From Rhodanobacteraceae bacterium (GTDB taxonomy: Bacteria > Pseudomonadota > Gammaproteobacteria > Xanthomonadales > Rhodanobacteraceae): a DNA stretch of 64,000 bases. Positions 16,399-25,691 of this stretch are shown in pieces. Position 1 is the first letter of the stretch, and each line of letters opens with the position of its first letter. The notes beneath the pieces are model-generated. The model ran no database searches. It was not told the DNA's origin and saw only the letters and a list, made by a program, of their open reading frames with translations. The translations under genes were made by a program, and so were the position numbers. The stretch is from NCBI GenBank assembly GCA_009996615.1, contig JAACZU010000005.1:62001-126000 (forward strand), written 5' to 3'.

Positions 16399-17103
16399 AT
16401 GAGCCGATTCGAGACCACGCGCTGGAGCCTCGTGCTGACCGCCTCGGGTGGAGCGCAGGAAGCGCGTGCGGCGCTGGAAGCCCTGTGCCGCACCTACCGG
16501 GCGCCGGTCCTTGCCTATATCCGCCGCCACGTCCGCCACGGCGACGGCGCCGAGGACCTGACCCAGGCGTTCTTCCTCGAATTCCTCGAACACGCCTGGC
16601 ACGCCGGCGCCGATCCGGCGCGCGGGCGCTTCCGCGCCTACCTGCTGACCGCGGTGAAGCGCTTCCTGATCGACCAGCACGTGCTGGCGCAGCGCCTCAA
16701 GCGCGGCGGCGGCATCGTGTTCGAGCCGATCGCCACGGACGACGGCATCGACGTCGCCGGCGGCGACGACCCGGAGGCCGCGTTCGAACGCGACTGGGCG
16801 CTGGCGGCACTCGACGCCGCCCTCGCCCGGCTGCGCGCCGAAGCCGACGCGGCCGGCAAGCTGGCGCTGTTCGAACGGCTGCGCGAGTTCCTGACCGAAC
16901 GCCCCGCCGACGCCGACTACGCGCGCGCCGCGGCCGCATTGAATCTGCGCCGCAACACGCTGGCGGTGGCGGTGCATCGCCTGCGCCATCGCCTGCGCGA
17001 GCTGGTGCGGGCGGAGATCGGCGAGACCACCGGCGACCGCGACGCGCTGCAGCAGGAATTGCGCGGGCTGCGCAGCGCGCTCGGCGCGGCCTTGCCCGAA
17101 TGA
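16399..17103 (+). CDS. ECF-like RNA polymerase sigma factor
   Basis: About 234 residues. FETTRWSLVLTA and LCRTYRAPVLAYIRRHVRHG, then DGAEDLTQAFFLEFLEH (sigma region 2, about residues 30-65), RGRFRAYLLTAVKRFLIDQ, and a region-4 helix LNLRRNTLAVAVHRLRHRLR (about 180-200). This FxTTRWSLV type is the group of ECF-like sigmas I know from planctomycetes, acidobacteria and some gammaproteobacteria, often next to Ser/Thr kinases. ATG 16399 has GGGGA about 7 bases upstream. The next gene is 41 bases away. It would direct RNA polymerase to its own regulon, possibly controlled by phosphorylation from the downstream kinase (inference). Confidence 0.82.
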   Translation: MSRFETTRWSLVLTASGGAQEARAALEALCRTYRAPVLAYIRRHVRHGDGAEDLTQAFFLEFLEHAWHAGADPARGRFRAYLLTAVKRFLIDQHVLAQRLKRGGGIVFEPIATDDGIDVAGGDDPEAAFERDWALAALDAALARLRAEADAAGKLALFERLREFLTERPADADYARAAAALNLRRNTLAVAVHRLRHRLRELVRAEIGETTGDRDALQQELRGLRSALGAALPE

Positions 17104-17144
17104 AGCCAGGGGACGCGCCAGCGGCCGGCAACGAGGGGTAACCC

Positions 17145-17873
17145 ATGATGATGTCCGTGTCGAGCCAGTCGTCGCCGGGATTGCCGACCACCTGCTGGTC
17201 GCTGGTCGTGCACTGCGATCCGTCCCACGACACACGCGCCGCCGCGCTCGGCGAGCTGTGCCAGCGCTACTGGTATCCGGTCTATGCCTACCTGCGCCAC
17301 AGCGGCCACGCGCCGGAGATCGCGCAGGACATCACGCGCGCCTTCCTCGCCGACCTGCTGCGCGAGCCGCCCGCCGCCACATCCCAGCTGCCACGCCCGC
17401 GCTTCCGCGACTTCCTGCTCGAACGCCTGCGTGGCTTCCTCGCCGCCGACTGGCGCGACCTGCCCGTGGCGGACGCCACGCTGCCGGAGCCGGCCGTCGC
17501 CGAGCTCGAGGCGCGCAACCGGCTCGACCATGCCCAAGGCACCGCGCCGGTGGATGCGTACCAGCGCAGCTTCGCCGCCGAGATCATTGCGCGCGCACTG
17601 GCGCGACTGCACGACGAGGCGCGCCAAAGCGACCATCTGGACATGCTCGACGCGTTGCTGCCGTACCTGACCGCGCAGCCGGCGCCGGGCGACTACGAGG
17701 CGATTGCCCGGCGGCTGGGCCAGCGGCCGCTGGCGCTGATCGTCGCGCTCAAGCGCCTGCGCCAGCGCTTTCGCGAGCTGGTCGGGCGCGAGCTGTCCGA
17801 CACCGTCGATTCGCCCGCCGACCTGATCGAGGAACAAAGGACGCTGCATGGCATCCTCAGCGCCAAGGCCTGA
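17145..17873 (+). CDS. Second ECF-like sigma factor, diverged paralogue
   Basis: About 242 residues, aligned end to end with the upstream gene: TTCWSLVVHC, LCQRYWYPVYAYLRHSGHAP, EIAQDITRAFLADLLRE, PRFRDFLLERLRGFLAADWRD and a C-terminal LALIVALKRLRQRFRELVG. Region 2 has ITRAF where LTQAFF is usual, and the polymerase-contacting and DNA-reading segments look less conserved. It could be an alternative sigma, an anti-sigma-like decoy or a dimer partner. A good SD (AGGGG) precedes ATG 17145. The last 26 bases overlap the kinase gene in another frame, implying coupled expression. Confidence 0.78.
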   Translation: MMMSVSSQSSPGLPTTCWSLVVHCDPSHDTRAAALGELCQRYWYPVYAYLRHSGHAPEIAQDITRAFLADLLREPPAATSQLPRPRFRDFLLERLRGFLAADWRDLPVADATLPEPAVAELEARNRLDHAQGTAPVDAYQRSFAAEIIARALARLHDEARQSDHLDMLDALLPYLTAQPAPGDYEAIARRLGQRPLALIVALKRLRQRFRELVGRELSDTVDSPADLIEEQRTLHGILSAKA

Positions 17874-20800
17874 CGTGCCGCCCGCTGCCGGGCCCCTGCC
17901 AGCGGGCGCGGCACCGGCTGCGCGCGCCGCGCTGGCCGAGCTCGCGTTCGGCGGCCTGTCCGGTTCGGCGCCGGCGGCGGGCGCGGTCGCGCCGCTCGCG
18001 CTGCTGCCGAGCGACGCGCTGGAACTGGACCTGTCCGATCCGCTGCAGCGCCAGTTCGGCGCCTACGAACTGCTCGAGCGCATCGGCGAAGGCGGCATGG
18101 GCGTGGTCTACCGCGCGCGCCAACTCGACCTGGACCGCGAGGTGGCGATCAAGCTGCTCGCCGCAGGGCCGTGGGCGTCGCGCGCGTTCGTCGCGCGCTT
18201 CCTCGACGAGGCGCGCCACACGGCGCGCATGCAGCATCCGAACATCGTCACCGTGTACGAGGTCGGCACCGCCGAGGACCTGCATTTCTTCAGCATGCGC
18301 CTCGTGCGCGGCCGCAGCCTCGCCGACGCGCTGCACGCCGACGGCCCGTTCGAGCCGCGCCGCGCCGCCGCCCTGCTGCGCACCGTCGCCGAGGCGGTGG
18401 CGTATGCGCACAGCCTCAACGTGCTGCACCTGGACCTCAAGCCCGCCAACGTGCTGCTCGACGAGGAGGGCGTGCCGCACGTGGCCGACTTCGGCCTGGC
18501 GCGCAAGTTCGACCCGCTGCGCGCGCTGGACAACACCGAGATATCCGGCACGCCGAGCTACATGGCGCCGGAGCAGGCCGAAGTCGGCGCACAGCCGCTG
18601 ACGCCGGCCACCGACATCTGGGGCCTCGGCGCGATCCTGTACGACCTCGTCACCGGCGAGCCGCCGTTCCGCGCCGATACCGCCAAGTCGACGCTGGACC
18701 TGCTGCGCTTGGGCGAAGTGCGCCGGCCACGCCGCCGGCGGCCGCAGCTGCCGCTCGACCTCGAGGCGATCATCCTGCGCTGCCTGGCGCGCGATCCGCG
18801 GCAGCGCTACGGCAGTGCGCGCGCCCTCGCCGACGACCTCGCGCGCTTCGTCGAAGGACGCCCGGTGCAGGCGCGGCCGTTGAACCCGGCGCAACGCGTC
18901 GGCCGCTGGGCGCTGCGCGAGCCCAGGCTCGCCGGCGCGGTCCTGCTCGCGCTCGGCGCACTGGTCATCGGCCTGGTCGCCACCACCCAGCAATGGCGGC
19001 GCGCCGACGCCAACGCCGCGCGGGCCGAAGCGAACGCGAGCCGGGCGAAGGAAAGCGCGGCGCAGGCCAACGAGCGCCTGTGGACCGGCCGGCGCGAGGC
19101 CGCGCTGCGCCTGATGCAGGACGGCCAGGGCTTCGCCGCGCTCGTGCCGCTGCTCGACAACCTCGGCGAGCAGGAGCGCGACGGCCGCATCGATCCGCAC
19201 GCCATCGAACGACGCGAGATCGGCATGATCCTGACGCAGGGCGTGACCCTGGTCGACCGCATGATCGTGCCCGACGCGACGCCGCTGGCGAGCGCGCTGA
19301 GCGCCGACGGGACCCTGCTTGCAGTCGCGCTGAGCGACTTCAGCGTGCGCTGGTACGACACCGCCACGCTCGCCGAGCGCGGCCGCGTCGACGTCTCCGG
19401 GCTGCCGACGTCCGATGGCGACGTGCGCCTGCCGCGCCGGCTGCGCTTCATCGACGGCCACCGGCTGGCGGTGACGCTGGACTGGTTCGACTACCTCGCC
19501 AGTCCGTCGTACAACGACACGTACCTGGTCGACCTGGATCGCGCGCGCGTGCTCGCGTTCCCGCCCGCCTTCGCCGACCCGGCCGAGGCCGTGTTCAGCG
19601 ACGACGGCCGTCACGCGCTGCTGCGCAACCGCCGTGACGAGGTGCAGTTGTGGCAGGTCGAGCCATGGCGGCCGCTGTCCAGGCCACTGCGCAAGCCGCG
19701 TTCGAACGTCTGGGCGGCGCTGCTCGGCCGTTCCGGTCGCTTCGTGGCGGAAAAGGAGGAGGAGACCAACGGCTTCCTGACCCTGCGCGATCCGCGCGGC
19801 GACGCGCCGCCGCAGGCGGTCGGCATCCACGCCGCGCCGACCGCCTGGGCCGAGAGCGGCGACGGCGCGCGGCTCGCGGTCGGCGATTCGCGCGGCCACG
19901 TCTACCTCGTCGATACGGCCACGCGCGCGCTGCGCCAGTTGCCGACGCCGGCCGGCCGCGAGGTGACGTGGGTCGCGTTCAGCGAGGACGACGCCTGGCT
20001 GGCCGCCGTGCGCTGGGACGGCGCGGTGTTCGCGTTCAACGTCGCCAGCGGCGATCCGCTCAATGCCGGCCAGATGCAGGTCGACTTCGAACCGCACGAG
20101 GTCGCGATCGACCGTGCCGAGCGCCTGCTGGTCGTGAGCGGCCTCGGCCAGACGGCGCTGTGGCGCCTGCCGGAGGAGAGCCCGAACGCGCTGGAGGCGA
20201 CGCGCCTGATCGCCTCGCCCACGCGCGCCGAGCGCGCCGGCACGAACGCGCTCGGCATCGCACTGCGCGCGCGCCTGCTCGCCAGCGCCGACATGAGCGG
20301 CGAGGTGCGGCTGTGGCGCATCGCGCCGCCGGCGCAGATGGCCGCGCAGGCCGGCGCCGACGGCCAGATGGCCGGCAACCTGCACTTCGACGGCGCGCAC
20401 CTGCCGGACGTGGCCTGGAACCACGTGCGCGTGGTCGGCATCGACGGCGCGCCGCTGACGCCGTGGCGGACGCTGCCGCAGCCGCCGATGTTCGCCGAAC
20501 TCGCCGATGCCGGCCGGCTGCTGGTCGCGACCTCGGGACCGGCGCTGCACGTGCTGGACGCCGCCACGCTCGACGACCGCATCGAGCCGCTGCCGCTGCA
20601 GGCGAACCCGCAGCACCTGAGCGTGACCGCCGACGGCGCGCTGGCCGTGCTCGGCTACGGCCGCAACGGCCTGGCCGGATTCGAGATCGACGTCGAGGCG
20701 ATCGACCTGCGCTTCGGCGCGCGGCTGGCCCGCACGCGCGTGCGCGGCCCGTTGCGCCAGTTCGAGCTGGCGCCGGACGGCACGCGCCTGCTCACGACCG

Positions 20801-22215
20801 GCCCGGCCGACGGCGCCACCGAGGTGTTCGCCAGCGCCAGCCTGCAGCGCCTGGGCGCGTTCCCGCACGACCGCGCGCGGCCGGTCACCTGGGCCACGTT
20901 CGTGCCGGGCTCGGACTCGCTCTGGCTGCTCGCGCGCGACGCCGACGACGGCCTCGCCGACGATGCCGACCTGCTCGCCTGGGATCCGCGCAGCGGCCGG
21001 ATCGGCGAGCGTCGCCACGTGGCCGGCCTGTTCCCGGTCGGCGTGACCGCGCTCGGTGGCAAGCCGCTGCTCGCCGCGCGCGACCGCGACCTGCTCGATG
21101 CCGGCGCGAGCGGCGAGGTCGCCTCCGCTCCCTTTACGCACGTCGAGGCCTCAGCCGTGTTCGCGCACAGCCACGACGGCCGCCTGCTCGCACATGCCAT
21201 CGGCCGCGACGTGCAGCTCTACGACACCGCCACGCTCGCGCCGGTCGGGCCGCCGCTGCGCTCGAACGCCGGCCCGTACGCGCTGCCGTTCCAGCTCGCG
21301 TTCTCGCCCGACGACCGCCTGCTGCTCGGCGGCCTGCGGCCGTGGCTGCTGTGGCCGATCGCGGCCGACACGCGCCCGCTGGCGGAACTGCGCGCGCGCA
21401 CGCGCCTGCTGCTGCCGGCCAGCGGCAGCCGCCGCATGCTGGAGGCAACCGACGCGGCGCAGAGCGCGGCCTTGCGCCGCGACGATCCGGGCGCGCCGGC
21501 CGCCGCGGAAGCGCGCCCGACGTTCGCCGCCGCGCGCCAGGTGCGCGGCCTGCCGATTCCGCAGCGCGATGCCGCCGCCACGCGGCTGCAGCTCGACCTG
21601 ACGCCGGCCTACAACCGGCCGGTGGACCTGCGTACCGACATCATCTCGAGCGCGATCCCCGGCTACGTCGGCCTGCGCTTCGGCCTCGCCCGCATCGACG
21701 GCGTGGACTACGACCTGCGCGGCGCGATCGAGCTGCGCCGGCACGGCGCCAGGGGTTTCGACCGCATGAATGACATCGCCGTGCCCGACCTGCCGATCGC
21801 CGCGTTCCATGTACTGCTGTTCGCGCCGCTGGCGACGCCGACGCCGGGCGTACGCGACTACGCCTACGTGCGCCTGCGCTACGCCGACGGCTCCAGCGCG
21901 CGCCTGCCGATCCGCACCCAGATGGAGGTCGCCGGACTGGCAGGGCAGGACCGAATAGTCCCGATCGGCTGGGTGCGCGGCGATTTCCTGCGTCTGATCG
22001 GCCTGACCCGGCTGCAGGCGGTCAACAACCCGCGCCTGGCCAATCCGTATCCGGAGCGGCGCATCGCCTCGCTCGACCTCGAGACATCGCCGGATGGCTG
22101 GTCCAACCCGGTGTTCCTCGCCATCACGGCCGAAGCGGCCAGCGCCGCCGCGGCAACGCCGCGCATCGATGCGTCACGTCACTCAACGGAGGGGGATCAT
22201 GGGAAGAGCGAGTAA
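17848..22215 (+). CDS. Transmembrane Ser/Thr protein kinase with large beta-propeller-like C-terminal region
   Basis: 1455 residues. After a 65-residue Ala/Pro-rich leader the PknB/Hanks kinase domain spans about 72-340: P-loop GEGGMG (80-85), Lys102, catalytic loop HLDLKPAN (194-201), DFG (214-216), GTPSYMAPEQ (234-243). The HRD arginine is Leu195, so this is a non-RD kinase. One membrane segment (about 362-380) and a short Ala-rich coiled coil (384-410) follow. Residues 440-1200 form repeated WD40/propeller-like blades. The last ~200 residues are an unknown domain. Topology implies a cytoplasmic kinase and an extracytoplasmic sensor. It overlaps the upstream sigma gene (26 bases) and the downstream barrel gene (17 bases). 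Confidence 0.9.
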   Translation: MASSAPRPDVPPAAGPLPAGAAPAARAALAELAFGGLSGSAPAAGAVAPLALLPSDALELDLSDPLQRQFGAYELLERIGEGGMGVVYRARQLDLDREVAIKLLAAGPWASRAFVARFLDEARHTARMQHPNIVTVYEVGTAEDLHFFSMRLVRGRSLADALHADGPFEPRRAAALLRTVAEAVAYAHSLNVLHLDLKPANVLLDEEGVPHVADFGLARKFDPLRALDNTEISGTPSYMAPEQAEVGAQPLTPATDIWGLGAILYDLVTGEPPFRADTAKSTLDLLRLGEVRRPRRRRPQLPLDLEAIILRCLARDPRQRYGSARALADDLARFVEGRPVQARPLNPAQRVGRWALREPRLAGAVLLALGALVIGLVATTQQWRRADANAARAEANASRAKESAAQANERLWTGRREAALRLMQDGQGFAALVPLLDNLGEQERDGRIDPHAIERREIGMILTQGVTLVDRMIVPDATPLASALSADGTLLAVALSDFSVRWYDTATLAERGRVDVSGLPTSDGDVRLPRRLRFIDGHRLAVTLDWFDYLASPSYNDTYLVDLDRARVLAFPPAFADPAEAVFSDDGRHALLRNRRDEVQLWQVEPWRPLSRPLRKPRSNVWAALLGRSGRFVAEKEEETNGFLTLRDPRGDAPPQAVGIHAAPTAWAESGDGARLAVGDSRGHVYLVDTATRALRQLPTPAGREVTWVAFSEDDAWLAAVRWDGAVFAFNVASGDPLNAGQMQVDFEPHEVAIDRAERLLVVSGLGQTALWRLPEESPNALEATRLIASPTRAERAGTNALGIALRARLLASADMSGEVRLWRIAPPAQMAAQAGADGQMAGNLHFDGAHLPDVAWNHVRVVGIDGAPLTPWRTLPQPPMFAELADAGRLLVATSGPALHVLDAATLDDRIEPLPLQANPQHLSVTADGALAVLGYGRNGLAGFEIDVEAIDLRFGARLARTRVRGPLRQFELAPDGTRLLTTGPADGATEVFASASLQRLGAFPHDRARPVTWATFVPGSDSLWLLARDADDGLADDADLLAWDPRSGRIGERRHVAGLFPVGVTALGGKPLLAARDRDLLDAGASGEVASAPFTHVEASAVFAHSHDGRLLAHAIGRDVQLYDTATLAPVGPPLRSNAGPYALPFQLAFSPDDRLLLGGLRPWLLWPIAADTRPLAELRARTRLLLPASGSRRMLEATDAAQSAALRRDDPGAPAAAEARPTFAAARQVRGLPIPQRDAAATRLQLDLTPAYNRPVDLRTDIISSAIPGYVGLRFGLARIDGVDYDLRGAIELRRHGARGFDRMNDIAVPDLPIAAFHVLLFAPLATPTPGVRDYAYVRLRYADGSSARLPIRTQMEVAGLAGQDRIVPIGWVRGDFLRLIGLTRLQAVNNPRLANPYPERRIASLDLETSPDGWSNPVFLAITAEAASAAAATPRIDASRHSTEGDHGKSE

Positions 22216-23200
22216 CGCGAAACGCCACGGCAAGCTTTGTGCAGCCGCCTTGCTGGTTGCCGCCGGCCTCGCTGCCGGCATCGCGCAGGCAGGCGTCCGC
22301 AGCGACGCCGAGACGGCCGAGCAGGCGCTACACCCTTCGGCCAAGGGCCACGGCTGGATCTCGATCGGCTACCAGAACACCTACGTCAACGGCCTGCGCA
22401 CCACCGACAGCACCGTGCTCGACGTCGGCGAAGGCACGATGCGCGCGCTGCACTTCGACCTGGAGTATTTCTTCACCGACGCGTGGTCGGTGCAGGTGGG
22501 CATCCCGTACGTGTCCAAGGTGTTCCACGGCTCGCCGCACTGCCCGACCAGCGAGCCGCCGCAGTGCCGGGGCGCGCCGGCGCTGAATCCGCCGCATCCG
22601 GAGTCGCGCTTCCAGGACGACGGGCACTACCACGGCACCTGGCAGGACTGGAACATCGGCGCAGCCTGGCACGCGACGGTGCACGGCAACTACCTTCTGA
22701 CGCCGTCGCTGACGTTGTGGATCCCGAGCCACGACTACGTGTTCTTCTCCAACGCTGCCGCCGGGCAGCGCATCTGGAAGGTGGAGCCGTCGATCGAGCT
22801 GGCGCATCAGTTCGATTTCACCAACCTGTACTACCGCGCCCGCTACAGCTACGTCTACACCGAAAAGGTGCTCGACACGCGCCTCAACCACCACCGGCTG
22901 GAGCTGGAGCTGGGGTATTTCTTCAACGAGCGCTTCACGCTGCGCGGCTTCACGATCGGCAAGAAGGGCCAGGGCTACACGCTGCAGGAACTCGGCCCGC
23001 TGACCGCCGGCCGGACCAACGACTACTGGTACCACCACGACCAGCTCGCCAAGCACAACTTCGCCGAGATCGGCGTCGGCGCGGACTACCACCTGGCCGG
23101 TCCGTACACGGTCTCCGCCGCGTACCACAAGATGATCTGGGGCCAGTCGGTGATCAACTTCCGCCATGCGTTCGAGATGCGGCTGACGCGGGATTTCTAG
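22199..23200 (+). CDS. Predicted outer-membrane beta-barrel protein
   Basis: 333 residues with an N-terminal signal peptide (AALLVAAGLAAGIAQAG, cleavage near residue 27). The mature part alternates aromatic and polar residues as in barrel strands: WISIGYQNTYVNGL, HFDLEYFFTDAWSVQVGIPY, YYRARYSYVYTEK, LELELGYFFNE, VGADYHLAGPYTVSAAYHK, ending in Phe (LTRDF), the usual barrel C-terminus. Similar to transporter-like or MetA-pathway barrel families, without firm assignment. ATG 22199 follows GGAGGGGG. It overlaps the end of the kinase gene, so it belongs to that operon. Confidence 0.8.
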   Translation: MGRASNAKRHGKLCAAALLVAAGLAAGIAQAGVRSDAETAEQALHPSAKGHGWISIGYQNTYVNGLRTTDSTVLDVGEGTMRALHFDLEYFFTDAWSVQVGIPYVSKVFHGSPHCPTSEPPQCRGAPALNPPHPESRFQDDGHYHGTWQDWNIGAAWHATVHGNYLLTPSLTLWIPSHDYVFFSNAAAGQRIWKVEPSIELAHQFDFTNLYYRARYSYVYTEKVLDTRLNHHRLELELGYFFNERFTLRGFTIGKKGQGYTLQELGPLTAGRTNDYWYHHDQLAKHNFAEIGVGADYHLAGPYTVSAAYHKMIWGQSVINFRHAFEMRLTRDF

Positions 23201-23315
23201 CGCCGGCGCTCCGGGCGTACCATGGGGGCGCCGCCGTAATCGGCCGCGCCCGACGTGGAAGCCTCATCCGAGTCCCGGCGCCATGGACCGGGGAATCCGA
23301 TTGCAGGAGGACACC

Positions 23316-23816
23316 ATGCACATACCGTCCAGACTCATGCTCGGCGCCCTGCTGCTCGCCGGCGCAGTCGGCACCGACCCCGCGCAGGCCTGCGGCGAGG
23401 TCATGTACCGCATGGGCGGCGCGCTGCGCTACCAGGCGTTCGTCTCGCGCCATCCGGCGCAGATCCTGCTCTACGGCGACAGCGCCGTGGCGCAGGCCAG
23501 GGGCCTGGACCGCGACGGCTTCCGTCGCAGTCTGGAAAAGGCGGGCCACAAGATCACCGTCGCCGAGGATCCGGCCGCGCTCGAACAGGCCCTCGCGGCC
23601 CACGCGTACGACATCGTCATCGCCAGCGCGGACGACCTGTCGGCGGTCCAGGCCGCACTGGCACAGGCCACGCGCGGGCCGGCGCTGATTCCGGTGCTCG
23701 ATCGCGCCAACGAGGCGACGCTGCGCCGGCAGTACCCGCAGGCGCTCACGGCGAGCGCCGGCCTGAACCGCTTCCTCAAGACGATCGAGCGCACGATGGA
23801 AACGCGCGGCAGCTAG
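23316..23816 (+). CDS. Small exported protein, unknown function
   Basis: 166 residues. Signal peptide MHIPSRLMLGALLLAGAVG followed by TDPAQACGEV, with mature Cys just after the likely cleavage site. The mature part looks like an alpha/beta (receiver-like or Rossmann-like) fold: HPAQILLYGDSAVAQ, LEKAGHKITVAEDPAALEQA, YDIVIASADDLSAVQ, PALIPVLDRAN. It lacks the phospho-acceptor pattern needed for a two-component receiver. AGGAGGA stands 5 bases before ATG 23316. It is the last gene of the sigma-kinase operon, 115 bases after the barrel gene. Confidence 0.7.
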   Translation: MHIPSRLMLGALLLAGAVGTDPAQACGEVMYRMGGALRYQAFVSRHPAQILLYGDSAVAQARGLDRDGFRRSLEKAGHKITVAEDPAALEQALAAHAYDIVIASADDLSAVQAALAQATRGPALIPVLDRANEATLRRQYPQALTASAGLNRFLKTIERTMETRGS

Positions 23817-23839
23817 TCGCCGCGCGGCAGCTAGTCGCC
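23804..23839. repeat. Exact 18-base tandem duplication across two convergent stop codons
   Basis: GCGCGGCAGCTAGTCGCC occurs twice in direct succession (23804-23821 and 23822-23839). Because the unit contains CTAG, the first copy supplies the stop of the exported-protein gene and the second supplies the stop of the opposing kdsB gene. The duplication separated two reading frames that would otherwise share their stop region. Confidence 0.9.
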
Positions 23840-24601
23840 GCGCAGTAGCCGCTCCACGCGCGCCAGGTCCTCGGCGGTGTCGACGCCGGCCGGGAACGGC
23901 TCCGGCGCGAGGCGCACCGCGATCGCATGGCCGTGCTCGAGCGCGCGCAGCTGCTCGAGCGACTCGGCCTGCTCCAGCGGCGTCGGCGGCAGCGCGGTGA
24001 AGCGGCGCAGGAAACCGGCGCGGTAGGCGTAGATGCCGATGTGGCGCAGGAACGGAACGCCGGCCGGCAGGCGGCTGCGGTCGTGCGCGAACGCGTCGCG
24101 CGGCCACGGCAGCGGCGCGCGGCTGAAGTACAGCGCGCGGCCGTCGGCGGCGCGCACGAGCTTGACGCAGGCCGGGTCGAACAACTCCTCGACCGTCGCC
24201 AGCGGCGTCGCCAGCGTCGCCATCGGCGCATCGTCCTCGGCCAGCGCGGCCGCGACCGCGCGGATGCCGCTGGCCGGCGCGAGCGGCTCGTCACCCTGCA
24301 GGTTCACCACGATCGCATCGTCCGGCCAGCCGAACTGCTCGACGCACTCGGCCAGGCGGTCGCTGCCGGAGGCGTGGTCGGCGCGCGTCAGCGCAACCTG
24401 CACGCCGCTGCCGGCCAGCGCGTCGGCGATGCGCGCATCGTCGGTCGCGACGACGACCGTGCCCGCGCCGGCGGCGAGCGCACGCCGCGCCACGTGCACG
24501 ACCATCGGCACGCCGGCGATCGGCCGCAGCGGCTTGCCGGGCAACCGGGTCGAGCCATGGCGCGCGGGAATGGCGACGATGAAGGGAGGCGCTGCGGTCA
24601 T
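23831..24601 (-). CDS. kdsB: 3-deoxy-manno-octulosonate cytidylyltransferase
   Basis: Activates KDO with CTP to CMP-KDO for lipopolysaccharide inner-core synthesis in the cytoplasm. 256 residues, normal. N-terminal nucleotide-binding motif [15 protein letters not shown] (about residues 10-24), then [28 protein letters not shown] (about 100) and the C-terminal [15 protein letters not shown]. The start at ATG 24601 agrees with family N-termini. No kdsA or lpxK lies beside it here. It converges with the sigma-kinase operon. Confidence 0.95.
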   Translation of the reverse strand: MTAAPPFIVAIPARHGSTRLPGKPLRPIAGVPMVVHVARRALAAGAGTVVVATDDARIADALAGSGVQVALTRADHASGSDRLAECVEQFGWPDDAIVVNLQGDEPLAPASGIRAVAAALAEDDAPMATLATPLATVEELFDPACVKLVRAADGRALYFSRAPLPWPRDAFAHDRSRLPAGVPFLRHIGIYAYRAGFLRRFTALPPTPLEQAESLEQLRALEHGHAIAVRLAPEPFPAGVDTAEDLARVERLLRGD

Positions 24602-24755
24602 GCGGGAGGGACTCGGACGGGATCGATCGAGCGTACCGGAGGTGTCGACGCCGCGCCAACGCGGCCACCCTGCGCGCCGTCCCGTGACCGCGCGCGCGGA
24701 GCCACGCGCGCGGCGGTGGTAGGATGCGCTCCGCCTTGTCCTGCCCCGACCTCCC

Positions 24756-25691
24756 GTGAGCCCTCCTGCTGCCGCGACCGCGGCCCGCTCCGCGTCGCTG
24801 CCGCTGCGCGCGGTGCTGATGATGACCGCCAGTGCCTGCCTGTTCGGCCTGATGGCGATCCTGATCCGCCATGCCTCGCAGCAGATGCATCCGTTCCAGA
24901 TCGCGTTCTTCCGCAGCTTCTTCGGCGCGCTGGCCGCGCTGCCGCTGCTGCTGTACGGCGGGCCACGCCTGCTGCACACCGACCGGCTGGGCTTCTACGT
25001 GCTGCGCTGCGCGATCGGCGCGCTGTCGATGCTGGCCGGGTTCTGGTCGATCGCGCACCTGCCGCTGGCGCAGGCGATCGCGCTGTCGTACGCGTCGCCG
25101 CTGTTCGTGACGATCGGCGCGGTGCTGTTCCTCGGCGAAGTCGTGCGCCTGCGCCGCTGGAGCGCGGTCATCGCCGGCTTCATCGGCGTGCTGGTGATCG
25201 TGCGCCCAGGCACCGACGGCTTCACCGCGGCGAGCCTGGTCGCACTGCTCGCCGCCGCGCTGACCGGCACGGTCACGATCAGCATCAAGTTCCTCTCGCG
25301 CAGCGACCCGGCCAACACGATCGTGCTGCTGACGACGCTGCTGTGGGTGCCGCTGTCGCTGCCGGCCGCGCTGCTGGTCTGGAAGACGCCGGACGCCTCG
25401 CTGTGGCCGTGGCTGGTGCTGATCGGCGCGCTCGGCACCGGCGGCCAGTACACCTGGACGCATGCGCTGCGCCTGGCCGAGGCCTCGTCGCTGGCGCCGT
25501 TCAGCTACCTGCAGCTGGTGATCGTGGCGGTGCTGGCGTGGTTCGCGTTCGGCGAGACGCCCGATCGCTACACCGCGCTCGGCGCCGCGATCGTGATCGG
25601 CGCCAGCCTGTACATCGCGCGGCGCGAGGCGTTGCTGGCGCGCCAGGCGCGGCGCGAAGCGCTCGTCGGCAAGGCCGAGCCGCAGGTGTAG
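24756..25691 (+). CDS. EamA/DMT-superfamily transporter
   Basis: 311-residue inner-membrane protein with about ten hydrophobic helices in two EamA halves, e.g. [20 protein letters not shown] (about 21-40), [20 protein letters not shown] (about 108-127) and, in the second half, [19 protein letters not shown]. The C-terminus is basic and cytoplasmic. Family members move metabolites, amino acids or purines; the substrate cannot be read from sequence. Start GTG 24756 gives an N-terminus of normal length; no strong SD is seen. Its stop lies in the left arm of a small inverted repeat. Confidence 0.88.
   Translation: MSPPAAATAARSASLPLRAVLMMTASACLFGLMAILIRHASQQMHPFQIAFFRSFFGALAALPLLLYGGPRLLHTDRLGFYVLRCAIGALSMLAGFWSIAHLPLAQAIALSYASPLFVTIGAVLFLGEVVRLRRWSAVIAGFIGVLVIVRPGTDGFTAASLVALLAAALTGTVTISIKFLSRSDPANTIVLLTTLLWVPLSLPAALLVWKTPDASLWPWLVLIGALGTGGQYTWTHALRLAEASSLAPFSYLQLVIVAVLAWFAFGETPDRYTALGAAIVIGASLYIARREALLARQARREALVGKAEPQV

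Noticed and set aside
17857-21141. A 1094-codon frame antisense to the Ser/Thr kinase
   Set aside because: The sense strand shows every kinase motif; the antisense product has no recognisable sequence.
23316-23816. Exported 166-residue protein considered as a two-component receiver
   Set aside because: It has a signal peptide and lacks the acidic pair, phospho-Asp and Lys arrangement.
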